DNA of 64,000 bases, from positions 417,789,757 through 417,853,756 of the forward strand of contig NC_081415.1 of assembly GCF_030272615.1 (NCBI RefSeq), read 5' to 3'. The notes below the pieces were generated by a model. It saw only the letters and a program-made list of their open reading frames with translations. It was not told where the DNA came from and made no database searches. Shown one piece after another: positions 20,486-33,116 of the stretch. A program made the translations under genes and the position numbers. How positions within the stretch are numbered: position 1 is the first letter of the stretch; each line of letters opens with the position of its first letter. This DNA comes from Cryptomeria japonica (lineage: Eukaryota > Streptophyta > Pinopsida > Cupressales > Cupressaceae).

Positions 20486-22879
20486 ATGGTGGTCCCTACT
20501 CGTCAGCATCGATTCGAGCGGCAGAGATGACATAATCAACCCCGAAACTACGAGCCAGTGGTAAGTGATCAATCTTTAGCCTCTGTATGTTTCCAAATTT
20601 GAAATTTTTTGTGTATTTTTCACGTTTTTGACGGGTTTGAAGTCGGGTTTCTCGGTTTATTGTGCGAGACAGGATCTTGTCTCATATGAGAAACTGGGAA
20701 ATTGTGGTTTATCATTTCAACCCATTAGAATTGTTGTACGAGAGCAACCCTTGTGTCGTACGATAGGTCGGTTAAAAGACCATTTTGTCGTGCAGTGTAT
20801 AAAAATTTGTCGTTTGAGGTTGTTTTCTCGTACGATAGCCATTTCTGACTCGTACGAGATTTTGTTTAACTATGTTTTGTCGTTCAGAAAACAGTGACAA
20901 TTTTTGAAAGTGTAAACATGAAATTTTGGTTTTGTATTTAACTTATTTGGATTTGCGTGATGTTTAACTTCTCTTGCAGGCTAATTTAGAATGTTTTCTG
21001 ATGTTCGTTGTTGGGTTTTGCAGGTTTCTTTACCTCCTGTGCTCTTTAGATGTGTATATCCACCCACGATGGCTTTAGTTTGGGATTTGTCTGAGGTGGA
21101 GCAAGCTCATGTTGATTTATGTGGCTTGGCTCATTTGATGAGGTTACCTGATATCTGTGTGAACCATGGGATGCTCACGGTGTTGGTAGAATGATTTCAT
21201 TCGGAGCATAATACCTTTCATTTGTCGGTTGGGGAGTTGACCATCACTCCTGAGGATATGTACAGGATTCTTCATATCCCTTTCACTAGGGATAAGGTGG
21301 ACTATGATACCGCATTGTTACCTGGACTACAAGCACTGAGGAATGTATTCAGGGATCCAGATATCTTGACTCGTTCTATGAGTTGGGATATACTGATGAG
21401 CAGGTATAGTGAGGAGTATCCGCTAGAATGTGTCTTAGCAGGGTTTATTGGGTGTTTTTTGATGCCAGACCGAGGGTAGCAGGGTTTCCAGAGCGGATGG
21501 GGCCGGATGCTTGAGCGATTGATAGAGTCCCCTCAGAGACTTGGCTGGAGTTCTTGCTTACTGGCCCACATGTATCAAGAGATGCATGAGATTGTTTATA
21601 GAGAGGGGCGGAGCATGGCTGCTGGGGTGTACATTTTGCAGGTGTGGGCTTGGGAGCACCTTCCCATGTGTCGACCAATAGTTACAGACAGTAGGGAGCC
21701 AGGACAGCCGATCATTTATAGATATGCTAGATATATCACGCAGCCCCATCTAGGCCAGATAGACTACTGGAGACGGTAGCTCGATGACTTGATAGCTATC
21801 GTATGGTGACCATATAGAGGGTTAGAGCCATGGGATGACTGGCGGGCAATGCGCAAAGATCTATTTGTCACACGTCCACTGATTGGGAGATCGCAGACTG
21901 TTGTGGAGCGATTCGTCGTTTCACGAGTGATGAGGTAGTATGGCCAGCCTCAAGGGATCTCACAGGAGTTTATAGCATATGCTAGGTATGCAGACGAGGA
22001 GAGGCAGGGTTGGGGACCTAGGCTATCTTATGCCTTGGCTATGCAGGAGATGACAGGTTTACCCCGCCTGAGGTGGGATTACCTGGAGGATATAGCAGAT
22101 GCGGGGGTATTACCCCAGTACAGGGATTATTTGCAGCAGCATCCATTCCCTTGGTTTATGGATCCTGGAGAGCATGCTCCTCATATCGAGGATGTGGAGG
22201 ATGATGCCCCTGAACCGGCACAAGGACAGGCACAGAGACAAGGTCATAGGCAGGGACAGGGCCAGAGACCAGATGCTCCACGACGGAATGGTGGTGATCC
22301 TGGTGCCAGCAGTAGCAGAGTGCGAGCTGACATTGGACAGCAGAGGGGTGAGGGTGGATCCCTTGGGAGAGTAGGTGTGAGGTTGGGTGGGGGAGAGGAG
22401 GAGCGGGCAGCTCCGAGGCAGGTCCGTCAGCGGCGAGAGGAGCAAGGCAGAGCCACAGGTGGAGATGGTGGTGGAGATGGTGGCGGAGATGGTGGCAGAG
22501 AGAGCAGGGGGCTGACATGGGTCAGTCGATGAGAGCACGTCTTGCAGAGCTACAGTCACAGTTGTTAGTGGCGCAAACTCAGCTGGCGGAGCGAGACCGA
22601 TAGCTAGCCGAGGTGAGGACTAAGTGTGATCGCCAGATTGTGGCTTTGAGAGCAGAGTCAAGAGCAGAGATAGAGTCTCTACAACAGGAGGTCCTTCTCC
22701 AGAGCAGTAGGGCATCTTATTATGTAGCCGCGTATAGTGTTGTAGTTCCTGTTGCATAGCAGGTGCCACCTTATTCGCAGTATATGGCCAGATCAGAGGA
22801 AGCGCGAGCACTGCGACAGGATCCCGAGCATCAGGCTCCTCCTCCTCCACCAGGCGATGAGGGAGAGGGTGCCAGCTAG
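20486..22879 (+). pseudogene. Antisense plant mobile domain-like gene inside the Tat element
   Basis: Plus-strand unit opposite to gag-pol, between integrase and 3' LTR. It has a TATA box 80 bases upstream of its first ATG and a consensus donor (GTGGTAAGTG, intron start 20561). Acceptors TCTCTTGCAG (ending 20979) and TTTTGCAG (ending 21023) suggest an intron. From about 21069 the product reads like a plant mobile domain (PF10536 type; MAIN/MAIL1 relatives): WDLSEVEQAHVDLCGLAHLM, FHLSVGELTITPEDMYRILH, ECVLAGFIGCFLM and WAWEHLPM. Then come a Gln/Arg/Gly-rich region (22200-22530) with GDGGGDGGGDGG, a coiled coil (about 22540-22700) and a Pro-rich end. Antisense ORFs at this place are known in Tat elements such as Grande. 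The frame is broken in a few places. Family assignment is from recalled pattern, not from a search. Confidence 0.75.
20661..20858. repeat. TCGTACGA palindrome cluster A
   Basis: Within the presumed intron of the antisense gene: GTCGTACGAT 20755-20764, CTCGTACGAT 20827-20836, CTCGTACGAG 20849-20858, plus variants TTGTACGAG (20734-20742), TGTGCGAGAC (20661-20670) and CTCATATGAG (20681-20690). Confidence 0.85.
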
Positions 22880-24289
22880 ATGATTCTTTTTGTAGCTTGG
22901 ATATATATATATATATATTTTTTATTTTTTTTTGTAGACACACCCATTTTTTTGTAGCCTATACGATTCTTGCTCCGATGGGAGTTTGTACATGTCATTG
23001 GACATCATTTTGTACTCTTAGACTTGAGATGATATATATATATATACGAGATCTGATTTGACTTCATTGTACTTGTGTCAATTCGATTATGAGATGTTTC
23101 TATATGCTTTATTCTATATGTATGCACTTCTTTTTCAGCATGAATGTATGTATTACAAATGATAATGGATGTCTATGTTTTTGTTTCTTTTCATATGCAA
23201 ATAAATGAATGAAAATGAGCAGTGCAAAACAAACAAAAAAAAATTGTTTTCTATGTAATAAGATGAATACAAATGATTAATAATAAAATGAATGAATCTA
23301 TATGAAATGTTATGTATGCAGCTAAATGTCTCAAAACACAAGTACTCAATCAGAGAAATAATGATAAATAGACCACTTAGTGTAAGAAATGATGATGCTT
23401 TCAGCTCGCATTCTGAAGATAAAGAGATTATTATTATCACACCAAAATCACCCTAGATTCACTAAAATGCAGAATGAAATACAAAATGATATGCAAAATG
23501 CAACCTAAACCTAGTCACTGGATTTAAAATACTTAAGATTCATCACTGAGCATAACAAACACAACAGTCAAGGTAGAGTTCCTTTCTTTTCCAATGTGCA
23601 ATATTAATTATCTTGTCCGCAATGACCCTTTTTTTGTTCATATCCTTGGACAGATTTCCCAGGGACCCGAATTGCATCATAAAGAAATTCCCTCAAAACA
23701 GACAAAGAAATGACATGGACCTCCCTGTAGCATACAATTAAGCGGAGTCGAGGTATGTGAGGCGATTTCACCTTAATATGAAGGCTCTTATCACAGACAC
23801 CTAGCTAATTTATATGTTTCCAGATCATCGAGATCATTCCTACAAGCAGAAAACAAAGAAAATATTATGCCCCCAATCCTTGCACCTCTTAGTCAATACA
23901 GACTTCCTCGAGTTACTCAGGGGGATAATAATCGAAAACCAATATAAAAGACAGCATACAGAGAAAAATTTCCATTCATAGCTCAAACTGTTTAGTAATT
24001 GTTCTTTGTTATGTTGTTTTGCTTGTGAACTCAGTTATAAAAACTCTGTAGTAGTCAGGAGACAGGTGACTAACTCGGAGTGGCTGACCAGGTTTCACTG
24101 ACAGAAGAATGACTTGGTTGACACTACTTAGGATATGTAATGTGCTCTGTCGAGTAACCTAAGACTAGGACATTAATCTATTTCAAGTCATGAGGGTTCC
24201 AACGAACTAGGATGTCACAAAAGTGACTGAAAATATGTACAAGCGAAAGCAAAAGATACTTGAAAGCGGGAAATGCCAACGTTGCATTG
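22880..24289. other. Tat non-coding stretch
   Basis: Between the 3' end of the antisense unit and the integrase end. It starts with TATATATATATATA (about 22902-22918) and a T-rich run, then AT-rich DNA with no recognised gene. A second TATATATATATATA lies near 23032-23045. Confidence 0.4.
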
Positions 24290-24570
24290 ATAGATGGAGT
24301 GCTTGAGTACAAGAGGCGCCTGTTTACCAGGTTTTCACCTGCTTGGCAGATATTCATTTTTATTTTTTTTTACCAAGGTGCCTGTTTACCAAGTTTTCAC
24401 CAGGGCATTTTCTCTTTTTTTTCCTCTTTTTTTTTCTTTTTTTTTTAATGATTTTTATGATTTCTTTAGGACATTTTCTAATTTTTATGATTTCTTCAGG
24501 ACATTTCCTAATTTTTAGGATTTCTTCAGGATATTTTATGATTTTTATGATTTCTTCAGGACATTTTCCG
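24290..24570. repeat. Duplicated block and 30-base tandem repeat in the Tat element
   Basis: GCCTGTTTACCAGGTTTTCACC near 24318 recurs as GCCTGTTTACCAAGTTTTCACC near 24381. After a T-rich tract, four copies of a 30-base unit (ATTTTTATGATTTCTTCAGG plus ACATTTTCTA) follow at 24450-24479, 24480-24509, 24510-24539 and 24540-24569. Confidence 0.85.
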
Positions 24571-24810
24571 CTGTACAATTTGCTGGAGCAGAGAATGCTA
24601 AGTAAAGAATCTTTTCAAGTGGATGGTGTTAATCGGTTCTCAGAGTTGTTCTCCTTCCGATGTTGAGAGTTGATAGGCACCAGAGCCGAAGACTGCAATA
24701 ACGATATAGGGACCCAGCCAGTTGGGTTCAAACTTCCCTTTGTTGTCTCGAAACTGTTGATTTTTTGGATTTTCTCTCAGAACTAGGTCACCAACTTGAA
24801 ATTCTCTTTG

Positions 24811-27800
24811 TCAAACTTTCTTGTTATACCCTCTGGACATTCTCTTTTGATACACTCTAAGATGATTAAGCGCCACTTGTTGATGCTCATCCAGCAATTT
24901 GAGTTCTTGCAATCTAGATATTCTACGATCTTCATCAGTAACAAGACCTTGCAACGAAACTCTTAGAGATGGTATTTCTACTTCAATAGGTAATACTGCT
25001 TCGGACCCATACACCAAAGAGAAAGGTGTAGCCCCAGTAGGTGTTCTGATACTTGTTTTGTAAGCCCATAGTGCCGGATTGAGCTGCAGATGCCAATCTT
25101 TCCCGGATTTGTTCACTATTCTGTGCAAGATAGTCAATAGGTTTTTGTTAGACGTCTCGGCTTGTCCATTACCTTGAGGGTAATATACTGATGACCAGTG
25201 TTGCTTTATTTTGAATTTCTCACAAAGTTCATCTAGGTCTTTATTCTTGAACTGTCCTCCATTATCAGTCATGATGGACAAAGGTATCCCATACCTGCAA
25301 ATTATATAGTTTAGGATGAATAAGGCGACTTGTTTACCAGTTGCTTTGATGAGCGGAATCGCCTCTACCCACTTGGTGAAATACTCAGTGGCCATTATGA
25401 TGAATTTATGTCTGTTGGATGAAGCAAGATATATCTGACCAATGAGATCAAAGGCCCATTGCTAAAAAGGCCAATGTGTAATGAATGGTATGAGATCCCT
25501 CGCCAGGGCATGTATGAGATTTCCATGAAGCTGACATTTCTCACAAGTCTTAGCAAATTTTATGGCACCTTTTTCCATATCTGGCCAGTAGTAGCCAGCC
25601 CGTAATAGTTTCCGAGCTAAAGTAAAACCATTCAAATGAGATCCACAAATACCTTCATGGACTTCCGATAATGCACGTTTTGATTCTTCAGTTTCTAGAC
25701 ATCTAAGAAAAGTACCATCCAAACCTCGTCTAAATAAATCGTTAGCTATGATAACATATCGCGAAGCGTTTCGAGTTAGGTTTCTTTTCTCGTTACGAGT
25801 AAGGTTTTCAGAGATAATTTGGTCACAAAGATAGGAATAGATGTGGTTGTATCAGGATGAATCGTGTCCAATAATAGAACAGACTATTTGGGTCTCAGGA
25901 GAATCATAAGCAGGGTAATATAACTCTTCCACTAGGAAATCAAAGCGAAAATTGGACTCCTGTAGCTCAGGTATAGATGTCAAGGTAGCCATAGCATCGG
26001 CTACTCTATTTGTTGATCTAGGAATTTGTTGGAATGATACAAAAGCAAAATACTTCTTGAAATCATCTACCATCCTCTTGTAAGGCATCAATTTCTCATC
26101 CTGAGTCTGATATGTATCATTGATTTGATTGATGACCAGCTGAGAATCTCCATAAATATGTAATTTAGCAACCTTCCATTCAATGGTTAGTTTTATTCCA
26201 TTTACCAATGCTTCATATTCTGCAATGTTGTTTGTGCAAGGGAATAGAATCTTATAAGATTTTGGAATTGAGTACTTTTGAGGAGTAATGAATAGTATGC
26301 TAGCACCTGAACCATTTTGAGTAAAGGACCCATCAAAGAACATCTTCCTGGGTTGTTGAGTAAGATGCATTGTTGATTCATCTGGGAACTCAATGCGTAG
26401 TGGTTGAGTATCCTCAAGTGGAGCTTCAGCAAGTTGATCAGCAATTACCTGTCCTTTTATGGCTTTGCATTCCACATATTCAATGTCAAACTCTGTAAGG
26501 ATCATTACCCACTTTGCCAATCGTCTGGTGAGTGTTGCTTTATTAAGAAGATACTTTAGTGGATCAATTTTGGCCACTAGCTTGACTGAATGTGTGAGCA
26601 TATAGTGCCTTAGTTTCTATGATGCGAAGACTAATGTCAAGCATGCTTTTTCTATTATACTATAGCTCATTTTGTAAGACACCAATGTCCTGCTGATGTA
26701 AGAAATAGCTCTTTCCTTTTTGTTGTCATCCTGTTGCACCAGAAGTGCCCCCAATGATGAATCAGTTGCTGATATGTATAAGATTAATGGTTTACCTTGA
26801 ATAGGTGGCATCAATATTGGTGGATTTGACAGATACTCTTTGATTTGTTGAAGGTGTTGTTCACATTCTTGATCCCAATTGTATAATACGCCTTTCCTTA
26901 ATACCTTTGTAAAAGGTTGAGCTTTGTCTGCTAGTTGAGAAATAAATCTTCTAATGGACTGGAGATATCCCTGTAGACTTCTCATTTGACTGATGTTCTT
27001 TGGAGGCGGCATTTCCATTATAGCCTGGACCTTCTCAAGATCAACCTTGATGCCCTTCTTTGAAATGATGTAGCCAAGTAGTTTACCAGATGTCACTCCA
27101 AATGTACACTTCTTTGGATTTAATCGGAGCTTGAACTTTTCCATTCTGTCAAGTATAGGACCTAACTCTTGAATATGCGTTGATCTTTTCATAGTCTTCA
27201 CTAAGGTGCCATCAACATAATCTTCCATATTCTTATGCATCATGTCATGAAAGATAGTTGTAACTGCTCTTTGGTAGGTCGCTCCTGCGTTCTTTAACCC
27301 AAATGGCATAACGTTCCAGCAAAAGGTTCCCCATGCACAGGTGAAAGCTGTCTTTTCTTGATCTCCAGGAGCAATTTTAATCTGATTGTAGCCGGAGAAT
27401 TCGTCCATTAGTGAGTACATCTCATACCCAACTGTCATGTCGACTATCATATCAATATTTGGTAATGGAAAGTCATCTTTTGGACATGCTTTATTGAGAT
27501 CTCTAAAATCTATACAAACTCTGATAGATTTATTTGCCTTTGACATAGGTACTATGTTGGAAATCCATTCAGCATAATCTATCGCTCTTATAAATCCAGC
27601 TTTGAGTAGTTTCTCTAGTTCAGCTTTGACCAATAGTGCAACATGCGGGTGCATCTTACGAAGTTTTTGTTTAACTGGTTTTACTCCTGGTGTGATTGAG
27701 AGATGGTGCATAATGAGATCAGGATCTAAGCCTGGCATATTAGAGTATGTCCATGCAAAATTTATTTTCTTCTCTAGGAATAGCTGAGTGAAATCCTTCA

Positions 27801-30477
27801 ATTCCTCTGCTGATAGTGATTGAGCTACGTGAATAATTTGTGGTGTGTCTTGATTCCCGATATTCACTGGCAGAGTTGGCTCAAACAATATGGAAGACCG
27901 CTCCTGAAAATGACTGGCCAATATACCAAGTATCTCACCTTCGGGTGCCTCAAAGAGGTTTTCACCTTTGGGTACATCCTTTATTTTCTCTTTTTTAGAT
28001 TCTGACATCGCCACAATGTGGTTTTCGCCATTAGATCTTTTATTTTTATCTTTCTTGTTTTTGCGACTAAGATACTTGATATCCTCTTCAGTCATATTTT
28101 CACTCCATTCACTGGTGGAAGAGTTAATAGGTTCGACTGCATTGAGATAATAGGATAATGTATAGTCATTGGCAAAAATAGGTATATCCATGGGTTGATT
28201 CTGTAAAGTACAGTCAATCAATTCGAGATGTATTAGGGATAAATTTTGGATAGGTTCAAGAGCGTTCACGGTATTGTTATCACAGCTGCGGATCGAAAAG
28301 TCAAGTTCCAGAATGATACCTTGTGTAAGTGTCTCAAGACCAGGAAGAGTCAGATCATGATTATTAAAGTTCACGTTAATATTTAATCGATCTAATCCAA
28401 TAGGCATACCTATAACATCATTGACTAAGTTGGACTGGACGTCATGTCGTGGTTTAACAGCAAGAAGACTAGTGGGCAATTTTTCATTGTTTCTATCAGA
28501 TGATTTAGAATTTGAGGATGAGTGGGTATCATCATGAACAGGACTGTCATTAGAGTCATCAGAATCATCATAGTTATCTGATGAAGTTTCCAAGTCTCTT
28601 TCAGGTGATTTAGTAAGCATATGTATGGTATCAATACTAACATCTTTAATGCTACAAATTCCTTCATATTGTAGTTCATTTGTCATTTGTATCTGACACA
28701 CCTGTTGACATGGTCTCATTGTTTCTACGGATTTCTGTCGTCTACTCCATTTAGCTTCTTCTGGACTGACAACTGGTTCTTGTCCTGCAGCTTCTAACTC
28801 TTCCTGTGTAGTGCTATAACTGATTTGTTCTATTTCAGGATAAGGACACATAGATGGGAAGCTTTCTGGTATTGTTCCTTCTTTCAATGCTTGTTCATAA
28901 TTTGCTTGCCTCTTTTGTCTAATTTCTTGTATTTCCTTCTCTAGTTTTAGGCGCATCAACTCTTGAGCATCATCTATGATACCACTAGATTCTTTTGGAG
29001 TTTCTGTAGCAGATGTGTCTGAAAGATAGTCAGGACCTCATTCATACTCATTTGAATCAGTCTCTGAATCATCTACCTATTGCCTGCCATTATATGTGAC
29101 TGGAATTTTTAATGGTGCAAACAATTCTCTGATTCTTACAAATTCATCTCTTATATCTTCAAGAACCTCAACTTCTTGTATTATCGTAGCTGATACCATC
29201 GAAGCTTGAGCACTGACTCTTTCTTCTTTCTTGACTGTTGATTCCTCTCTCTCTTTTCTACGCTCTTCTTTTGTCTGTTTAGCATTTGCTTCATGTAATA
29301 TTAAAGGCGATATCTTTTTCAAGCCTTTAGACTTAGAAACATGTTTTTGTTCTGATGTCTTTTTAGGATTGTATCCCAGTCCAGCTTCATCATGTGTGGA
29401 TTTGGTTTGTAGCTGAATTGGTTCAGTAATACCTTCTTTTTGTTTTCCCAAAGGACCAGTACCTGAGTACCCCATGCGCTAAATCATTTTGTAACCATGA
29501 CCATACTAGTTTGAAGAAATCTCACAATGTCGTACCTCCTCATTTGGACTATCTTCCTTATAGAGCCAGTTAAGCACAGCATCCTCTTCTATTTCATCTG
29601 CCAAGGAGGTAGAAGACTGTATAAAGAGACCATCATATATAATATTCAGAGCTGGAGTTTGGGTTCGCATAGCCTCTGATGGCTTGCCTAACTGTTTTGG
29701 CAATGGAGGAAGAGAAACTAATGATAATACTAGTTCTATCTTGTAGATATCCATGTCGGTATTTGTAATCTTCAATCTCTTTTCTAAGTCTTTGATCAAT
29801 GTTTCTGGATCTTCATTTGGAGAGGCTGCCCTATTATGAGGCACAAGAGTATCTGCACCTTTTTTCAATGCACTACAGATGACATTTGTATCGGCCGGAA
29901 TATTGACTTCAGCTCCATTATAAGGAAACTTTAAGCATTGGTGATATGTTGAGGGTACTGCCTTCATTTCATGAATCCATGGCCTGCCCAACAATATATT
30001 GTATGACAATGGAATATCGAGAACCTGGAAAAGGACATCTCTCTCTACTGGTCCCACTCTGATTGGTAATGATACCAAACCTTTGGAGGTCCTCTCTTCT
30101 TCATCATAGGCTTTAATTGTTATTTTCTTGCCTGGGTCAATAACATTTTCAAAGAATCCTAGTTGTGTAAGGAGATGATAAGTATAGATATTCAACCCCG
30201 TGCCTCCATCTATCAAAACATGTTTAACTCTGTGTTTGTGGATCATGGCTTCAATATGCAATGGCTGGTTATGTGGATGATTTAATGAGTTGTCATCTTC
30301 CTCAGAGAAGGTCAAATAGTGAGGTGAAGTTAGATGACCCACCATAGACTGAAACCGATCAATGTCTAAATCTTTTGGAACGTTGGTAGTGAGCAATGCT
30401 TGGGGTAAAATTTCCTTGTGAGCAGATGAGAGCTGTAGCAATTCAAAAATTGAAATCTGAGCATTTGTCTTTTTCAA
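24811..30477 (-). pseudogene. Tat pol region: protease, G-patch, RT, two RNase H domains, integrase
   Basis: Order on the minus strand. Retropepsin-like protease at about 30290-29960 (HVLIDGGTGLNIYTYHLL, ILLGRPWIHEM). G-patch-like segment at 29475-29340 (MGYSGTGPLGKQKEGI, AGLGYNPKK). RT from about 27700 (CIDFRDLNKACPKDDFPLPN, MPFGLKNAGATYQR). RT-linked RNase H follows, then an extra archaeal-type RNase H at 26350-25980 (MFFDGSFTQNGSGA, NNIAEYEAL, GDSQLVINQ), which marks the Tat lineage. Integrase covers 25722-24811 (H2C2-like HLNGFTL...CEKCQLHG; core TDNGGQFKNKDL, YYPQGNGQAE). It is broken, with several breaks. Confidence 0.93.
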
Positions 30478-32520
30478 CTATTCAACCACGCTGTATCCAG
30501 AGGATGATGATGAGGAGGTTAATCTTTTAAATTTGTCCAAGGTCGATTCCTTTTGTTTATTTGGCACAGCTATCGGATTTGATGTTTCTTGAGCCGGTTT
30601 GGAAGAGCTAGCTCTTTGGAGGGTGACTTTCTTTTGAGATCTGGTCAGAGCTTTTGCATATTGTGATTCATTTGGTTTATCTTGAACTATAATCACATTG
30701 CAATATTCTGAGTGTGAAGGTTCAATCATGTTGATAATGTTGTCCTGGCTGGCATAAGCATAATTTACCTTGGCACCTCCTTTGGTCTTTGAGGAATCAC
30801 CTTGTTCATAAGCAGGAAAAGGGTCTTTAAATGCTTTATGATCAGCATTGGTTGGGTGATTCCCAACAACAACTTTACCAGCATCTATGAGATCCTGAAT
30901 CTCATGTTTTAGCTTCATGCAATTGTTTATGTTATGACCCTTATTCTGATGGAAGTCATAGTATTCATTTTCTCTCCACCATCTTGGCTTGACATCTGGA
31001 TCATATGGTCTAGAGTTATCTGGTAGTGTTATCAAGTTGTTTGCCAATAGAGTTTTGAAAGCCGACTCATATGATTCTTCAAGAGGAGTAAAATCACACT
31101 TAGGTCTGGAAAGCCAAGGCTTTTCTTTGAACCATTCCTTTGTTTTCTTTGGCTAATTTTATGCTGTAATTTCAGCGGCTTTAAGCGCTTGTGTAGCACT
31201 GGCCAGATTGAATATTGTTGATTTTGAGTTGGTTTTGACAGTGTCTACTACTCCATCATTAACAAAATTCTTGTTGTTGTCTTTGGCAAATTTCCAATAC
31301 TTGTTCTTCTCTTTAGAACTGGATAATATTTGTGTTTCTTTCCAAGGTGTGATATCTCCCTTTTCTATGAGCACATCTTCCATTCGAATGGCATTATCTA
31401 CCATTTTGTTAAATGATGGGTGTACTTGCATTTGTACACTATATTTCATTTCGGGGACCAAGTTATTGAAAAATATATCCATTTTCTCAGAGTCTGGGAT
31501 AGGTCATGGGTACCTAGAGAACATCCTTCTCCAGCGTTGGAGAAAAGTAAGAAGAGGTTCCCCTGTTTTCTGTTGAGTATTACAAAGATCGATCATAGTC
31601 ACAGGATGTCGAATGTTGTATGAGTATTGTTGTACGAACAGTTGGATTAGTTCTTTGAATGTTTTTATTCCTTTGGGTAGACTTGAGAACCATTCCATTG
31701 CTTGACCCCCTAAACTCCTTGAGAAGAGATGCATAAGGTACGTTTGATCGTGCATGAATTCCATACAAGCAGCACTAAATTCCCTGACGTGATCTTGAGG
31801 ATCTGAGGTACCATCATATTTATCAAATTTTGGGATTTCCACTTGTGAAGGGAATGGAGGCATGTGTAAATTCACGTCAATTGGGAAGGGACATATTGCT
31901 TCCAAAGAATATTGGTTCGGGGAATTGTCCTTATTCTTCAGGTCTATGAGCTCTATTCGCAAAGCTATTAACTATTTGTGTACCATGAGTATAGGTGAGT
32001 CTTTCCTCTTAGTAACAAGTGTCTGAACATCATATCCAATAGGAAGTTTAGCACCTTGATTTGCGAGTTCTAAGAAATAGTCTTCCTTTTCTCAGAGCAT
32101 GATATCTTTCATCATTTTTCTAAAGTCTTTGTCTTTCTGACAGTCAAGGATATCTTTTTCTGGAGGTTCAGTAGCTTCGTCAGTCTCACTTGATGGCGAG
32201 GAGTCATTATGATTTTCAGGGATATTATGGTCGTTTTTGTTTCCATCATTGTATTCTGTCTCATGTATAGTGGGAGATTTTGGTTCATCAAAAAGTGGTC
32301 CGCCTGATGACGATGGTATGTCAGTGAGGGGATCCTTCACGTAGAATGGATTATCTTGATAAGTGAAGGTTTGCTCTTTGGCCTTTGTCTTACGAGAACT
32401 CCTGGTTTGAATAGGCATTTTTATGGATTCGTGTGACCTAGAGTTGTTTTGTGATGCAAAGGTCAAGATCAATTTCAGAGCTAGTTTGTTCTGTTTAGCG
32501 TATTGTTTTGGGAGAAACAA
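30478..32520 (-). pseudogene. Tat gag region
   Basis: Gag polyprotein region of the Tat element. The capsid-like core includes QVEIPKFDKYDGTSDPQDHV and AMEWFSSLP, typical of Ty3/gypsy gag. Further on a zinc-knuckle-like segment YDFHQNKGHNINNCMKLKHE is followed by EIQDLIDAGKV, a signature of Tat-branch gag. Its role is particle assembly in the cytoplasm and RNA binding. Treated as a fossil: it is broken in several places. Confidence 0.85.
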
Positions 32521-32837
32521 TTGAGATTTTGTCTGATTTCAAGAACGATCTATCCTGTCTAAGACATTTTCTTGGGTTGATTCTAAAATTGTAACTAAGA
32601 TTCAGTCTGATTCAGGAACGATATATCCTATGTAAGACATTATCTAAGTGACTTGAGTTTGATAGGTAGTTTTGATTGAACTAGCTGAAGGGTGATTGAC
32701 CAAATCGTGTAACAAAAAAATGGCAGAGGTACACTATCTTGATCTATTTTATGCTCAGGAAAATGATAACCAGTATTATGCTCACTATAGACTGTGTTTT
32801 TGACAATTTTGAATGTTCTGTCTGACAAAACCAGAGA

Positions 32838-33116
32838 CTCGTACGACTGGGTTTCTGAACCAGACGACAATTTATCACTTATAGGACGACAGAATTTATG
32901 TTTTGTACGAGTTGTTGTCTTATACCGTACGATTAATGGGCATGTGCAGGACGACAATAGACTGAGGTCAATTCTGTCTCGTACGAGACAGAATACAGTG
33001 CAGGATGATGAATGATTTAGACTCGTATGACAGAGAATCTGATATAGAACGACAATTGAGTAGATTCGTACAACACAGGACTGGTGCAGAACGATAATTT
33101 ATCAGACTCGTACGAC
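32838..33116. repeat. TCGTACGA palindrome cluster B
   Basis: In the Tat leader: CTCGTACGAC 32838-32847, CCGTACGAT 32925-32933, CTCGTACGAG 32978-32987, CTCGTACGAC 33107-33116, with variants TTTGTACGAG (32902-32911), CTCGTATGAC (33022-33031) and TTCGTACAAC (33065-33074). The copy at 32978 is the centre of a perfect 24-base palindrome, 32971-32994. CAGGACGACA/AGAACGATA words lie between them. Confidence 0.85.

Noticed and set aside
22035-22559. Minus-strand His/Leu/Ser-rich ORFs of 120-149 residues
   Set aside because: Shadows of the Gly/Arg/Gln-rich part of the antisense mobile-domain unit.
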